Of a stretch of DNA of 64,000 nucleotides, positions 43,764 through 57,341 are shown piece by piece. A program made the translations under genes and the position numbers. The notes below the pieces were generated by a model, which did not search any database, was not told the origin of the DNA, and saw nothing but the letters and a program-made list of their open reading frames with translations. This DNA is from Gamsiella multidivaricata (Eukaryota > Mortierellomycota > Mortierellomycetes > Mortierellales > Mortierellaceae), in NCBI RefSeq assembly GCF_025024155.1, contig NW_026251727.1, positions 248,001-312,000 on the forward strand, read 5' to 3'. Position 1 is the stretch's first letter. The number at the start of each line of letters is the position of its first letter.

Positions 43764-45762
43764 GGGGTCCCTTGGGGCGGGTAAGAAAGAGCGCATTCGT
43801 GTAGACTACTGCGTGTGTTGCTCCAGGATGGCCCTCAATATGCTTCGTTCTTTGTTTAATCCTTCGTCCATTTTTTGACGTGGCTGCAGAAGAGACATAC
43901 ACTTAACATGCACCTTGCCAAGGATGCACACATACCATTTTCGCACTACCTAATAATAAAAAAATAAAATAAAAAACCAGAAATAGAGCCCTCAAGCAAC
44001 GAACAGGGTGCGCTCCCACATCTTGGGCATTAGCCACAGCGCTCTTTCGCGCAAAAATTTAAAAGAAGAAAAAAAAAAAAATAGATCATGATCACACTAC
44101 TGCCATCCTGTCACCAAACAGAGCACTCGTTTCTTGCATGCGTACACATCCCTTCAATACGCGTAATGTCCGCCTACATGTATGCCGTAATTATCAGTGG
44201 CGCGAGTGATACGATAAATAGACTACAGTACGTACAGGACAAAGTAGCGGAATGTGTGTCCTGCGATAATGAATAGCCAAAAAAAAAAAAAAAAAAAAAA
44301 AGGTCAACGTAAACTAGTCAATAATGGACGGCCTGGTCCCAGTCTACTTTATTGATGAATCAAGAACGGTACTATTTCCATATGAAGGACAACGACAAAG
44401 AAGCACATGTTGGATAAGGAGAAATAACATTCTGTTACTAGGCAATCGCATTTTTTTTAAAAAAAAAAAGCCTTGGGCTTCCTGAATGCTGGGATGGTCC
44501 TATACACATGTCCTTCACCTTTGTTCTTCCATAAAAAAGAAAAAAAAAAAAAAAAAAAAATAGTGTTCGAGCGATCTTGAAGTTTGACGCGAACCCAAAA
44601 AAAAAAAAAAAAAAAAATGCGCATGGGAGTACATTGTGACTCATGGATAACGCGTATTTCAGTCGGACCAACCTAGTGTTTTTATTCGTCCAACGGTCTC
44701 CAAGCAAATATTCATTTCTACTGAATCGATGCAAGGGTAGAGGCCATTGAGTGAGAGAGAGGGAGTGAAAGAGGGTCTTCCAGGGAGAAGATAATCGGGG
44801 GGCAAAAACTGAGACCAATAGGTGCCTGGACACGAAACAAATAAGTAGATTGCATAACAGCGTAGAACGGACTGCATTGGATCACACCCACCGCGAGAAG
44901 CGGAGTAACAATTCAGGAGAGAAAAGTGGTCTACAGGTGGCCGGACACCCACCCTCATAAGAATACATTGCACTTTCAACACCACAAGTCCGACTCTCAT
45001 ATGCAAGAAAGACGATGGAAAGAGGAACAATGCATTACACGGAGCCAGACTCGTGAATTCAAGAAAGGGGTTCAATACAGCGATAAACATGTCTGTTCTT
45101 GATGCACGTACGACCACAACGACGACGCCAAACTTTACATTTTGACGCGATGCATCGACGCGTTCACAAATAAGATTTTAACTACTAAACTTATTGCGCT
45201 AACCACCGGAGCTATATGTCGCATTGAATAGTATGCTAAACCATTCATAGTCATGCACGGAGGTGTTGTTAGCTAAATAGAAGCTTACTCTGTTCTTCAT
45301 CAATTGTTCAATGGAGTTCAAAAAAAAGTGTTACATCTAAGGAGCATCCGTCCTTGTTTTGTCGTCGTTTTTGTTTTGACTGACGATTAATATACAATAG
45401 ATATATAATTACACAGGTGCCAAAGTAAAGAAGTACCGAAAACAGAGGGGAAAAAAGAAGGAAAGGACATATACAAAAGTACTGTTTTGTGAGACGGGCG
45501 TTCGACAACATGGTCCTTCTTTGGAATATGTATGGACGGAAAAGGTTCATGGTAAAGAGTGCAGGAAAGGGTATAACCGAAAAAAGGCGCCTGCAGCAAC
45601 CCGATATTCGTTCCTCGGGGGGAGTTTTTCCTTGATTGATGCAGTCTTGCTTATGAACACCCACGATCCTTGACCACATGGACGCGAAAGAATGAAAAGA
45701 GGACAAGAGCAAAAAAAAGGCGGTCGACCGACATAGAGATAGATACGGCCCACTTGCTTCAT
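43764..45762. other. Convergent intergenic region
   Basis: 2 kb between the 3' ends of the Q-rich gene and the Ran1-type kinase. It holds many A-runs (44280-44301, 44541-44560, 44598-44616) and no coding frame with family resemblance. Confidence 0.5.
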
Positions 45763-47498
45763 CTAGCTCATGGAATGCAGGTCTACACCAGAGTCTTGAC
45801 TCTGATCTTTCTCATTGCCAGCTTGACGCTTTTCTTCAGGCACAAAGTAGGAGCCGATCTGTACTGCTGTTGCTGCTGCTGTTTTGGCAGCCTGAGCGGT
45901 AGCTTCAACGGTCGTTGGGGCAGCCAAGTCGCGGGCAGGAAGGCCATGTGTGGTAAAGGACTTGCAGAGCTGGACGCGGTTCGCGAGCTCTTGCAGAGAG
46001 ATGCGTTCGCGTGGATTGAGACAAAATGCAGCCTTCACGATCTCATTGAGTTCGTTCGACATGGGAAGGATCGTCCGCAGAAAGTCCGTGTTTCGAACAT
46101 AGGCGGCAAAAGTCTCGTCTCTGACACAAGCTTGTTTCCACGGGTTGCGGCCAAAGACGAGATTGATCAGGATAACGGCCATCGACCACACATCGTTTGC
46201 GGCACTGTCGTACGACTTGACTGGCTCGAGATATCCTCCCTGACATTCTATTGTGCCCAAAGTAAATAAAAAAGAGCCGCTTAATGCATGAATGAACAAA
46301 GACAAGTCCAAGATGACAAGGTAGGCAAACTATAATGAGTAAACTTTAACATACCTGGCGACAAGTAGAACGTGGATCCACAGCCGAATTCCGTTGAGAT
46401 ACGTTCCGCCGTGGCTAGACCAAAGTCCACCAGCTTTACCTCATCGCCGACAATGATAACGTTTTCTGGCTACAGATGATAGGGACAGGGAAAGAGTAGG
46501 AGAGAAAGAGATGGACTGATCAACAACCACAGTGGTGGTACATGGGGGGTGTGCATGTCTGCGGAAGCAACTAATGAAAACTGGGTTCAAGTCATCCGAT
46601 CTCAGTCCACTTATTTGTTGTCTTCATTTCGAATAGTCGGTTCTTCCCATTGGTCAATTGCCCACTGCCTTCAGCGACAGTCTAAGGGACACACAGGGCA
46701 CAGGCAGGCAAGCAGCACGCGTCTCTTCTGTCCAGGCCTGCTTCATCCGCACACAGATACCACATGCAGGGCTGTAGAGATGCATAGAACACGAAGGCAT
46801 CGATCCAGTCTTCGTGTCTTGTACAGCGCCATCAGGGAAGGAAGGGGATATATCATGATAACAACAGCAAGATGGAATCATTGAAGCCAACGGAACAACC
46901 AATAACCCCGATCCACTTTCGTATCTGTCAGAATAGACTGGGGCCCAAGGTCCACGTGTGAGATGGCTTGCTTGCTTAGATAAAGCAGATAAAGTAAGGG
47001 ATGAGGCAAATGTGAAGAGGAATACGATAGGAATGCTATGTTTACCTTGAGATCTCGATGGAAAACGCCCTGAGAATGGCAATGCATGACAGCGCTAGCA
47101 ATTTGCGCGAAGATCGTCTTGATAGCCGCATCGTTACCGACATAGCCTCCTCGCTCGGTGATCTTGGAAAAGAGATCGCCCTCGACACCACAATCAAGGA
47201 CCATGTAGAGAAAGTCCTCATCCTCGATGACTCTGTGTAACGTTGCAATATTGGGATGGCCAGAGACCAGGGCATGGAGTTGCGCTTCGAGGGCCTGGAA
47301 TGCACGTTGCCGAGAATTATGTGCCGGGTTGATGAGACATTTGACAGCACGCATCTGTCCAGAGTGGGTGTCTAGTGCCCTGTAGACAGAGCCATAGGCG
47401 CCGACGCCTAGCATGTCCTGGAAGATCAACGAGCCGTTGTCAATGGCCGGAGGTATGCATTTTGGGATGATTTGTGATGGCTGCAGGGCTGGAGTCAT
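45763..47498 (-). CDS. Ser/Thr protein kinase, Ran1/Ksp1-like
   Basis: The exons are 47498-47046, 46469-46355 and 46247-45763, encoding 350 residues. The kinase domain fills most of the protein: glycine loop GVGAYGSVY, catalytic lysine in RAVKCLI, HRDLKPENV across the first junction, DFGLAT, and the activation segment STEFGCGSTFYLSPECQGGY. FGCGS...SPEC is typical of the Ran1/Pat1, Ksp1, Sks1 and Vhs1 group, which controls nutrient response, filamentous growth and meiotic entry in yeasts. The domain ends near LNPRERISLQELANRV. The C-terminal about 75 residues are Ala/Thr-rich, with no further domain. The start is taken at the ATG at 47498; the two codons upstream have no ATG. The exact orthologue is not determined. 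Confidence 0.9.
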
Positions 47499-50400
47499 GG
47501 TGTTGAACAAGGGTGTGTAGGTGTGTGGCGGAACTTCCTCCAGTTGTGTGCAGAGGTGGGCTCCGTTGGAAATTCAGGTGTGAAAGTGCAGAGCAAGAGT
47601 GTGGAGTAACGTCTGGGGAGGGGGGAAGGGGAAACTAAATACTTTTTTCGGCTAGGCAAGGCAAGAAGCGTGTGACCGTGCGTATCCGCTACAGAAGATA
47701 CTATTGTGGAACGCCTTTTGATTCTTTGGCGTTTTTTCAGGGACTATGGCCAAACCTTGGAGGAGAAGGAGGAGGGTGGGAACGGAATGCTCGGGCAGGC
47801 GGTATGACAACTTTGATGTACTCGCCGGTGGTTATCTGCTGTCTTTTACCGTCCTTCCGTGTGCTATCGTAACGCGCTCGTTTTCGACTTGGTTGTTGTA
47901 AAGCTCGGGGGGAGGGTAGAAGCACAAGGCACAGGTGCAGTCTATTGTGAGGTTGGAAGTCCTGGTTAGAAAGCTGAGATCGAAGCAATGCCACAGGGCG
48001 TGGGTTGAAGGGGGCGCATGTGGTCAGAGTGCGATCGGAAGGGCAGGAAGAAAAGGCCAGTGTGCTGATGGTGGCCTTGGACAGAGAGGAGAGGCAGAGG
48101 AGAGTAGAGAGAGGAGTAGAGGGAGGGGGAAGAGTGAGAATAAGGGTTACAGTAACGGAATATATAAAAAGCAGACGGGAGAGCAGCAGAGAGCGAGACT
48201 GAGACACGCGGCAACAGGAAGGGGTGTAACCCGGACGGTGATAAAGCCCGGGCGAGCACAACGACCACCCCGAGCAAGATGCCCTGGTTTGTACTTTTGG
48301 GAGTCGCTTCCATGGGCCGCCGTGCAAACAGGACGGACAGACCAGGCAATGCTGGTAATCGAGGAAATCAGAAATCAGACAAAGGGGTGAGTGAATAAGA
48401 CGAAGGGGGGAAAAAAAGGGGGGAGGGGTGCAAGTTCGTGTAGTTTGGTCCGCTCGATTGGTGCTGATTCCTCTTTGCCTGTATCCACAAACAAAACTGA
48501 GATGGCGAACTTGGGTGGCACCCGCATTGGCAATGTCAACACAGTAATGCAGGAACTAGGTTTATCCCAGGAAACGAGGCATCTTCGATCACGCATCCAT
48601 GAATCTCGAATTTAGTGCAAGCCGTCGTTTTGGACAGGATATTTCGGCCGAGATTCATAAGAGCAATCGGTCTCTCTCTTACACACGTACACCAAAAAAA
48701 AAAAAAAGAAAAAGAAAAAGAAAAAAGGAGGTGGAGGTGGCAAGATCGAGTAAGGAATCTATGGAGGGATAGTGAGCAGGGCATGAAAGTTGTAGAAGGG
48801 AGAGTGTAAAAAAACAACATAGTCGAGGATCGCATATAAGGCAACAAGGGGAGCCAAAGGAGCACAGGGAAAAGACCCTTTTCTTTTCACCTCTACCTCA
48901 ACCTCCTCAGATCGCTCGGGATGACTTACAGAACGCAGGTAAAGTTTCCTTTTTCCTGTGCTGCTCCTACAAGAGTTCATGCAGAGACGCGTTTCTGTGA
49001 GTACAATTCAGATTTTATACTGGCATAGGATTTTAATTAAAAACGGTATATACAATGAACACTAGAACTGACAAACGAGGATGTATGGGTACAGAAGGCG
49101 AAAGAGATCCGATGGGAGTGCTGTCGTTGAGTAACGTTAACGTAATGGAATGGAGAGATGGACGGGAGGAGGGAAAAGCTATTATTTATACAGAATTCTT
49201 GTTCGCACTCGTCAGGAAGAGGCACATAAATAAACACACGCATCTTCCTACTTTGTATCGGATGTGCTGCCCAAGTGCATAGACAAAAAAAAAAAACACG
49301 ATATATTTTTTCACTCCCACAGCATCCTCTTCTTAAGTAATGATCTCAGCTCGAGTGCATTCTGTACACATGTTTGTAAACACAGCTGCATGAGAAGAGT
49401 TGTATAGAATCTATTGAACCAATCCAAGCATGTTCATATTGCGCCCTTTTCATGTCCGAATGTTTGCATTCACTCAAAAAGCAGTGGATGCTTCTTAGTT
49501 CAAATGAGGTAATTCCCTAAGTTGATTGTAAATGCTTGGTTTGATCTCGGCAAACACGACAACACATGTGCGATCCTGATCGCTATGGATCATGCTCTCA
49601 GCATTTTGGATGTATCCATGGCAAGTGTCCTCCTTCCTCAAGCACCATCAGTTGATACTGGTCCGCCAGTTTTTTAACAGCGTGAGAATACCTTAAGAAA
49701 AAAGCAAGAGTGCCCTTAAACCTTGCAACAATTGCCCCGTAGTGCAATCAGCAGAGTATTTCATCATAGTCTACCTTCATAACACTGAATAAACAGAAGC
49801 ACGCCGGGACCTAGCATAGTTCAGTCAAAGGTAAATCTCCTTGAAGTTGCTAGCGTCCTTGGTTAGAAATTTAGTAGGCAGGCCTCGCCAGTAAAAGCAC
49901 GAGATTAGCTGCATACACTGCTTCTACAGCGCCCCGTGCGCCTGCTCGGGAAATGATGGTCTAATCCACGCGTCATGGAACGCGCTACTCTATCCACTGT
50001 AATCAGAACTTTGCTGCCTCGAGCAATATTTCCTGATGCCCCTTACTCGAGGCCCATATTATTTCTATTTATGTCCTTCAAACGCACCTGCACTGCAGGA
50101 CCCAGGTCCCTCAAGCACACGGTCGCCACATTGACGTTCAATTGGAGATAGAGGTGAAATGAGCACCAAATTCAATCAGATACACGACGCCAATGCCGTC
50201 AACGTACACGAACATGCTTGGAAGGACCCCAAAGCTGACTCTAAACATTCTAGACCGATCATCTGGATCATCTCTGTAATCTCTTCTCGTGTCTTTCGAC
50301 CAACCATTCTCTTATTGGACATAGCTTACACGTGTACGAGCATCAACGGCGATATCAAGGCCCGCTGAGTTCTCTGCAGAGAAATTCTTGTCAAGGCTTT

Positions 50401-51415
50401 GTCAAGTCCAGATTCTCCTACGAATATAAACGCATCTTTCTTTAACACGCTTTTGCTTTGCTGACAAGGGGTGAAAAGGACAGGGGCACTTTTGTTGCTT
50501 GTTGATGTCTGCATGTCTGAACCCTCATCGGCGCACCCAAGAAGTTGTTGAGAACGGTCCGAATACTATCACCGTCAATCAGATGTATGAACGTTATCAA
50601 ATGAAGACTCCTATCTCCCATCTCCCGTACTCCATCCTTCTCTGTCCTCCAATCCGCCAGTTCCTCTACTTTAGTGTTCTATCTCACTTTTTTTTTTTTT
50701 TTTTTTTTTTTTCGTCATCGTCTTCGCCTTCGCGTTCATGGGGTATTGCATTTATTCAAACAATAGTATCAGTTATAGCTTTTCTCTCCTTCTCTTTTTG
50801 GTTTCCTGTATATTCCCACAACCGTCATTTACCCCTGTAATAGGCTACTGGTATTCACTTGGTTGATTATGTACAAGGAATGAAGGAGAGGGAACGCGTA
50901 AGAGGGATTCTGTCACAGACTGCTAAGAAATTAGCATACAGTAAGGTTGAAGAAAATGTGTCTTTTGACCCTACAAAAGTGTAACTGATACTATCTTAGT
51001 TACAGCTAGCGACGTGAAGCCAGCGAAAGTAAATAGGAAATAAAAACTAAAAATGAGCCGTGTTGTATGCATCGGGTTCTCAGATATGAACATTGCCAGC
51101 AAACCAGTTAGATGCCTGTGCGGGTCCCAGGATATTTATATACACAACAGTTTGATCTTCAGACCTGTCAATGAAGTATGATCGTGGCAAGCGAAAACAA
51201 TGACTACCCAATAAACAAGGACGGCCCTCCCATGGATATAAGGTCCAAAAATGTAGGGATGGTTGGGAATGAGAATGAGTCGCACCATTGAATGATACGG
51301 TTCTATGGGACGAAACGCAAATGCCCTCAAGCACCAGTTCGATAAGTCACTTCATGCCTTTGAAAAATGTCGCGGCAACATACGCGATACGCTGTTTATG
51401 CCATGTTCATTAATA
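47499..51415. other. Longest intergenic region of the window
   Basis: 3.9 kb between two minus-strand genes. It is purine-rich near 47990-48180, has A-runs near 48693-48726, and a 22-nt poly-T run near 50691. Around 49930-50000 a stretch resembles part of a tRNA D-arm on the minus strand but does not fold as a tRNA. Short open frames lack coding character. No gene is supported. Confidence 0.45.
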
Positions 51416-52538
51416 TCAGTTCCGTGAGCCCTGAGTAGCATTGAATCTAGACGATTCTGGTACAGAACTTCCAACAGACGCTGCTCCATCAAATCCATGG
51501 TACCCACCAGGGGCTCCGTAAAGATCGCCCGCATTGCTCGCGGGCTTCAGTTTCTGGATTTCGTAGAACGCCTTGGTAAAGAATGGCCGGATTTCATTAA
51601 TCTCCATGAGGCCTATATTATCCATCTACAGTGAGATAGATTAACTTGTTAGTGCAAGGCACCAAACTGACGATGTGTTTGTGGAGTAAGCCGTGTATAC
51701 TCATACCTGGATATAAGTCATGTCCAGTGCGGCAACACCCTGCCGTGCTTTGCTTTGTCTGGCCTCACGGAGATCCTTCAATAATGTCCGGACAGTATCT
51801 GCGGCTGGAATGTCATCGCATGCACTAAGTGTCAAAAGCCAAGACAGTATAAAATCCCTGAATATTAGACGTGCGGACCAAATTATAGCGAAAGATGCAT
51901 GCAGCAAAACTAAACATGGTTGATCATGGACCACCAGAACAACAATCCGTACTTTTCTAGCAGCAATTGCGCTGTTTCCATGTAGTGATATGGCAGAGCA
52001 CTGAAGCGATCCTGTTCCTGTTCCTCTTTAAGTGATCGCTGCAATGACTCTGGATGCCGATAGTCAGAAGGACAGCCTGTCAGTACGTACTCACAACGAT
52101 AAGTACTGCCATCCAAATGTCCGTAAACATGCCACATACCAACAGTCATCCAATTTGGTACAACAATGCTGCATTTCTGCTTCTTTTTCAGTGTGATTGC
52201 CATCCAAAGAGGCACCTTATTCACTTGCAGCGGCTTCAATGAAGCAATTGTGCTCTAAAAAACGACGCAAAAAAAGCAAAAAAAATATTGTATAAGCATC
52301 CTCCTGATCTAAAATGTCTATGCTAAGCGCGTCCTCACTCTATGTCCTGAGGATGCCTGACTTAACGACAGTTTCCTTCTCATTCGACAAAAGGGCAGAC
52401 AAACTGATCGCATACCCCGAGCAGCTCCAGGTCCTGTTTCGTATCGATCGAAGCAGAGATCTCAATCAACTCATTCTCAGCAAGGAATTCAATTTCAAGT
52501 GGCGAAAGTCCGTTCTTGAGATGCCTTGGTAACGCCAT
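51416..52538 (-). CDS. PSF2: GINS complex subunit PSF2
   Basis: Psf2 is part of the GINS tetramer, which joins Cdc45 and Mcm2-7 to form the replicative helicase. Five exons (52538-52416, 52254-52140, 52049-51953, 51824-51707, 51625-51416) give 220 residues with all phases in agreement. The start MALPRHLKNGLSPLEIEFLA matches yeast Psf2, which also starts just before this SPEE-type motif. Core motifs follow: VNKVPLWMAITLKKKQKCSI, PNWMTV, DRFSALPYHYMETAQLLLE, CDDIPAADTVRTLLKDLREA, and DNIGLMEINEIRPFF. Exon 3 must end at GAA AA|GTACGG for the frame to reach the CDDIP segment. It lies 274 bp downstream of the uS3 gene on the same strand. Confidence 0.93.
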
Positions 52539-52811
52539 CCTGAATGCAATATGATTCCTTGTAGAAAGAAAGCGCATGCTTCATTTTTGGCGGCAAAAGA
52601 ACACACAATACATCACTAATTGTGACTCTGTTTCCAATTGCGCGTACAATCAGGATAGAGTAGGGTATCGGGACCAGGCGAAGCAATAGCAAGGCGAAGA
52701 GCAACTGATGGCGTTCATCAGGCTGCATAGAGACATGTATGGATTGAGGGGGATTTGAAATCTTTATTTTTTTTTTCCGTTGGTAAAAAAACAGGCATTG
52801 TGCATGCTTTT

Positions 52812-53997
52812 TTAGGCCTCAACAGGAGCGACAGCGACGGGGGCAACCTCCTCGCGCGACTCAGAGACGGGGGCGAGGATGGGGGCCTCTTCCTTGGGCT
52901 CCATGATAGTGACCATATCGGGAAGAGGGGTCTTAGGACCCATCTTACCCTGAGGATCCCAAGGCAACATAATCTTCACCTTGACACCCAAAACTCCCTG
53001 GCGCAACAGAACGTGGCGGACAGCGGTATCGACGAAGTCCTTGGTGGGCTGACCAGAGTGGATCATGAATCCATCAACGAACTTCATGGCCTTGGCACGG
53101 GCACCACGGAGCTTACCAGAGACGACAACCTCGCAACCCTTGGCACCAGACTCCATAATGTAACGGACAACACCGTAGCAGGCGCGGCGGACGGCAACAC
53201 CGTTGAGGAGCTTGTACTTGAGAGACTCGCACTGGGCAATGGCGCAAAGACCGCGGAAGGAAACCTTCTCAGCGTACAGCTCGACGGTGTTCTCGGGGAA
53301 CTTGAAACGCTTCTGGACCAACGAGGTCAACTCGCGGATGCGGCGGCCCTGGACACCGAGAATCTCCTGAGTCTGGGTGGCACGGATAATGATCTCAGTG
53401 CGAGCGGGGGTAACGCGGACCTCAACGCCAGAGTAACCCTCAGCGGCGAGCTCGCGCTGGAAAAACTCGTTCAACTCGGCGTAGAAAACACCATCGGCAA
53501 CGAACTATAAGGCACGAAGTTGCAGATATTCAGCAACTGGTCAGTATACCGCTTTCCTCCTTGTCGCTTGCTTTCTAGTATAGGAAGTGCGGATCGGATT
53601 TGCTTCTCTGCTTCTGAAGCTCAAACTCATTGTTGGGTATAACTAAGTCGGTTCAACAGATCTGTCGCCATAATCAGCTCTGTTGAATTGAGATCCCGAA
53701 TGATCGCAATGGTGAAAAGGGTCTTCTGATGTTGATGCTCCGCGTTCCAGATGTCCATAATAGCGTTTTCCTGCAAAAGAAGGCTGCTCCAATGGCCTGC
53801 ATGAGATCCTTTGTCGATAAAGACGCGCCAGAGAAGTTCTCATTCGCATACGCTTGTTCCTTGCGTCGATGATCCGAAGAATCCATCCTGAGGCGATGAG
53901 ACTCCTATTGTGTCCGACACAAGGCTCCCTGAGAGTGTCCTTGAGAGGCGCAAAAGGAACTTGCCTTTCTCTTCTTGCTAATCTGAGCGGAGGCCAT
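52812..53997 (-). CDS. RPS3: 40S ribosomal protein uS3 (Rps3)
   Basis: uS3 sits at the mRNA entry of the small ribosomal subunit and has a KH domain. Exon 1 (53997-53965) encodes [11 protein letters not shown], and exon 2 (53504-52812) continues [19 protein letters not shown]; the product has 241 residues, the normal fungal length. Family sequence is nearly complete: [72 protein letters not shown] and [14 protein letters not shown]. The single 460-bp intron begins with GC rather than GT (AAG|GCAAGT) and ends TATAG, a GC-AG intron. Codon use is strongly biased, as expected for a highly expressed gene. Confidence 0.97.
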
Positions 53998-54185
53998 GTT
54001 GATCAAGTAATGAGATGTGGAGGAAAGAGAAGGATTTCGCTGGTTCAGGTATCCTTGTTTATTTATGCACTATTCTTTCAATCGCTCCCTCAAAAAAATT
54101 TTCGGATTGAAATGTGGCTTTTCGCCGCCGTGGATTTATTCTCATTCCACCATCTCGTTGCTGTCAAGACCACCGGTGTCGCTTC

Positions 54186-56677
54186 TCAATTCACCCCCAA
54201 GAGAGCTTTTTGTGAAAAGAACCGAACATCGTTGTCAGTGTCCTCACTCAACTTCACAAGCGCGGGCTTGAGCTGTTGTTCGACCAGTGGTCTCGTGTCG
54301 GGGTTTTGCAAAAGGACTGGAATCAGAGCTTCTATCGACTTGGCGACGTTGAAGCGGATGTTGGGAATGGGATCCGTAACCAGGTTGGTAACTGTTGGAA
54401 GGATATAGTCACGGATCACCTCAGGTGTCACCGCTGGCGCCATGGCCTATAAAATCAAGAGCAGCAATATCAGCCAAAGTTTGAAACCAACTAATTTATG
54501 AATCAATGGTTATTGTAATAAACGTACCGTGATAGCAAAGATGGTTGTCATTCTGTACAGGTAGTTTGGATGTGTGCCCATTGCCAGAACCTTGGGGATA
54601 GTGGTCTGCTTGGCCCAATCGACGCCAAAGACCTCTGTTAGCTTGCGCAAGTTAACGGTCGCTGCCTCACGGATCGAAAAGACGCTGTCGCCCAACCATG
54701 ACATGCACAGTGCACCTAACTTCTCGTCGAAAAACTCAACGCCGAGATGAGTGGCAAGCAAAGGGATATATTCGATGATCGCCAGCCGCACGCGCCACTG
54801 TTTGTCTTCCGCCAACTCGACAATGGCCGGCAGCAATGATTGTGAAAGAAGCTCGATCCCGATAACCTGGTTGACAGTGTCGAGTTTTGAAATGATGTTG
54901 AGGCGCACATCTGGGAATTCGTCCTTGAGCAGTTGCAGGAATAGGGGCAGTAAATGTTCTGTCGTAGCCTCTTTGCCGAGGATAGGCGCCAATCCACTTA
55001 TCTGCATAGCCAAAGCTGCTCGAACGTGCTGCGAAGTGTCTGTCACCAAATCCTTGACACATGGCAAGATATAACTCAAGATCGTCTCCTTGTCCACCAA
55101 TTGCGCAAACCCTACGTGCTCATATGCGCCCCATGGCGTGGAATGTTAGTTGTAAAACTCGATATAACGGAGTCCTTAATGCTCGGCGGACAACAATCCT
55201 GTTATGAAGTTACCTGGTACTTGTCCAGCTGCAGCTGTACGGACTTCGGCCTCGTTATCCTTCAGCAGACGAACGAATGCGATAACCAAGTCCTCGCGGG
55301 TGATGTCTTCGCCCACAGCCTTGCTTAGCTGCATGCAACAAACAATAGACAAACAGTTAGCTACCGTCTGTTGTTGCCATAGCCTCAAGATGCCATACAG
55401 TCATATGTGATGGAATTCTAACATATACCTTGACAAAGTTGTCGGCAATCATGTAACGGACTCTCCAAGACTTGTCAGCAACCAGTGTTTTGAGTGTCTG
55501 AGAAAAGTGTGCCTTGCATTCTTCAGGCGAAAGTTCTTCGGCAATGGCTACAAGGTCGGTCACCGTCAACAACCGCACGGAGTCCTGTTCATCCTGGGCC
55601 AGCTTGTTGAAGATTGGGATAATGGCTGCGATAAGATGTTCCTTAGTTACCTTCTTGGCAAACGTCTATAGCATGAAGTCAGAAGAAATACTTTTAGTAA
55701 GTATCCATGCTCATTCATCTATCCTGACGATGCTGGATTTGAATACTGCCAAGCAGAGTTCGTTCTTACGCCAAGGTGCGTTGCAGCAGCCCGGCGGACC
55801 ATGGGTGTATCATCCATGCTGAGCTGACCATAGGCCCTATGGAAAGTATTCAGAATGAAATTGAATGAGTATTCTTGTAGTCATCACACGCAAACAATAG
55901 ATCTGCAATATATCTAGAAAGTCTTTGTCGCAAAGCCGTACTTCCGTAAATCCTCCTGAGTTGCCGGCAATGCCAAGGAGTAGCCAGCGGCATAGAGGCC
56001 AGTTGCGCTGGTGCGACTTGTGAACCAATCTCCCGATGTCAGACGCTTGACCAGCGGAATGTAATATTGCTCCAGCTGAGACTGATTCAATACAGGGCAG
56101 ATCTTGTTGAGCGATTCTACCGCCTAGATGTTACCAAGAGACGCGTGTGATGTAAAGCGTGATGAGTGCTCCCAATGCTAATAATCTCGCATTCTGTGTT
56201 TGATTTCTTCCAAGAACGCTTCCGTGCAGCCAGATGCGCGTCCTTGCTCCTGCTCACTCCTGCTCGTACCTTGTCGCGAACCATAGTCTCCTCAACAGCA
56301 GCCAAGTTCTCCAATGGCTGCAGAAGGATGTGCGCAAACTGAACGCCGCCAATATATTCTACGAAGTCACCGAGTTCCCCTGCCAATGCCAAAAGGACCT
56401 CGTCTTCATCGTCTATGGACTCTATTGAGAGTGGAACCAGGTGGGTCAATCGTTAACACATACGTCCTCTAAGGTCACCATGAAAATTATTTCAGTATAT
56501 TCATTTGGTGTATATACCATCAAGAAAGGGAATCAGCTCATCCCTAGCGCGCTGCGGTCCAAGGGCGAGTGCGATGGTATTTAGTCGCTTGATGGCATTG
56601 AGTCGCAGACTGACATCGTCATGTCTGAGTTCGTCAATAAGGATAGCGATAGGGTACAGCTCGACCTCTGGATTCAT
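54186..56677 (-). CDS. TPD3: PP2A scaffold subunit A (PR65)
   Basis: The A subunit is a HEAT-repeat solenoid that holds the catalytic and regulatory subunits of protein phosphatase 2A. Eight exons (56677-56518, 56421-56270, 56123-55942, 55836-55770, 55665-55429, 55328-55214, 55111-54528, 54446-54186) encode 585 residues, the usual length. HEAT repeats run through the whole protein. Family landmarks include [20 protein letters not shown] at the start, [82 protein letters not shown] and [17 protein letters not shown]. The start at 56677 gives [17 protein letters not shown]; no in-frame ATG lies upstream. It is divergent from the WNK kinase and 189 bp from the uS3 start. Confidence 0.96.
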
Positions 56678-57341
56678 CGTCAAGGCAACTGGGTGGTATT
56701 TATTAGAAAGAGGTGCCTCAAGATCGCGTGGGAGCAAATTGAGGGAGAGAGAGAGAAAAGAAGAAAAAAAGCTGCTCCAGAGTTAAGAAGGAGTGTGGAA
56801 TGAAGAGTGAAAGGTATGAATGTGTCGATGATGGATGCGAGGGGGGGAGAGGGAGATCACTCGGCCATGGTTTCGTTTAAGGTCTTCGTTTTTTGACTTC
56901 TAGAGGGCGAGGGGTGCAGCAGCACGTGAGGAGATCCGAACGTCACTCTACTCTGGTTCGGCGCCTACTGCAAGGCATCGTCATGGCCTGAACCACATGT
57001 TTATCCACGCGACATGTCATTTGGCATGGTATCCCCAACGTTCTGAGAACTAAAGGAGGGATCTCTTTTCTCTTTGGAGAGATACTGATGGCCGTATCCA
57101 CGCGGTTCAAGTTCGTTTGTGGGAACTGCTTGTGCCTGTGCAACATGGTGCCTGATTTTTTTTTTTTTTTTTTTTTTATTGCAAGCCTCAAAACATTTTT
57201 TTTTCCCCTCCCACTTGCTCTCCCTTGCTCTTACTGGAAGCCTATTGTACCCAGCCTACTCTCGGATTCCAATTCTACATCTTGTCGGCATCAGTCCCTC
57301 AACCCATTCGACCAATCCATCCACACAGCTACAGTACAACC
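56678..57341. promoter_or_regulatory. Divergent promoter region TPD3/WNK
   Basis: 664 bp between start codons. It contains a 22-nt poly-T run near 57157, close to the WNK start, and purine-rich sequence next to TPD3. No gene is seen and no TATA box is evident. Confidence 0.45.

Noticed and set aside
44659..45117. 152-codon minus-strand frame
   Set aside because: Composition is random-like, there are no splice partners, and no motif or family resemblance.
49925..50005. tRNA-like stretch on the minus strand (AGTGGATAGAGTAGCGCG resembling a D-arm)
   Set aside because: No proper anticodon stem with T at position 33, no T-arm B-box and no matching acceptor stem, so it does not fold as a tRNA.
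52495..52735. Minus-strand hydrophobic frame upstream of PSF2
   Set aside because: It overlaps the PSF2 start in another frame, uses no family motif and falls in the 274-bp gap after RPS3. At most it is an upstream frame.
53643..53886. Open frames inside the RPS3 intron
   Set aside because: They lack start context and family resemblance; the intron is well defined by the uS3 protein on both sides.
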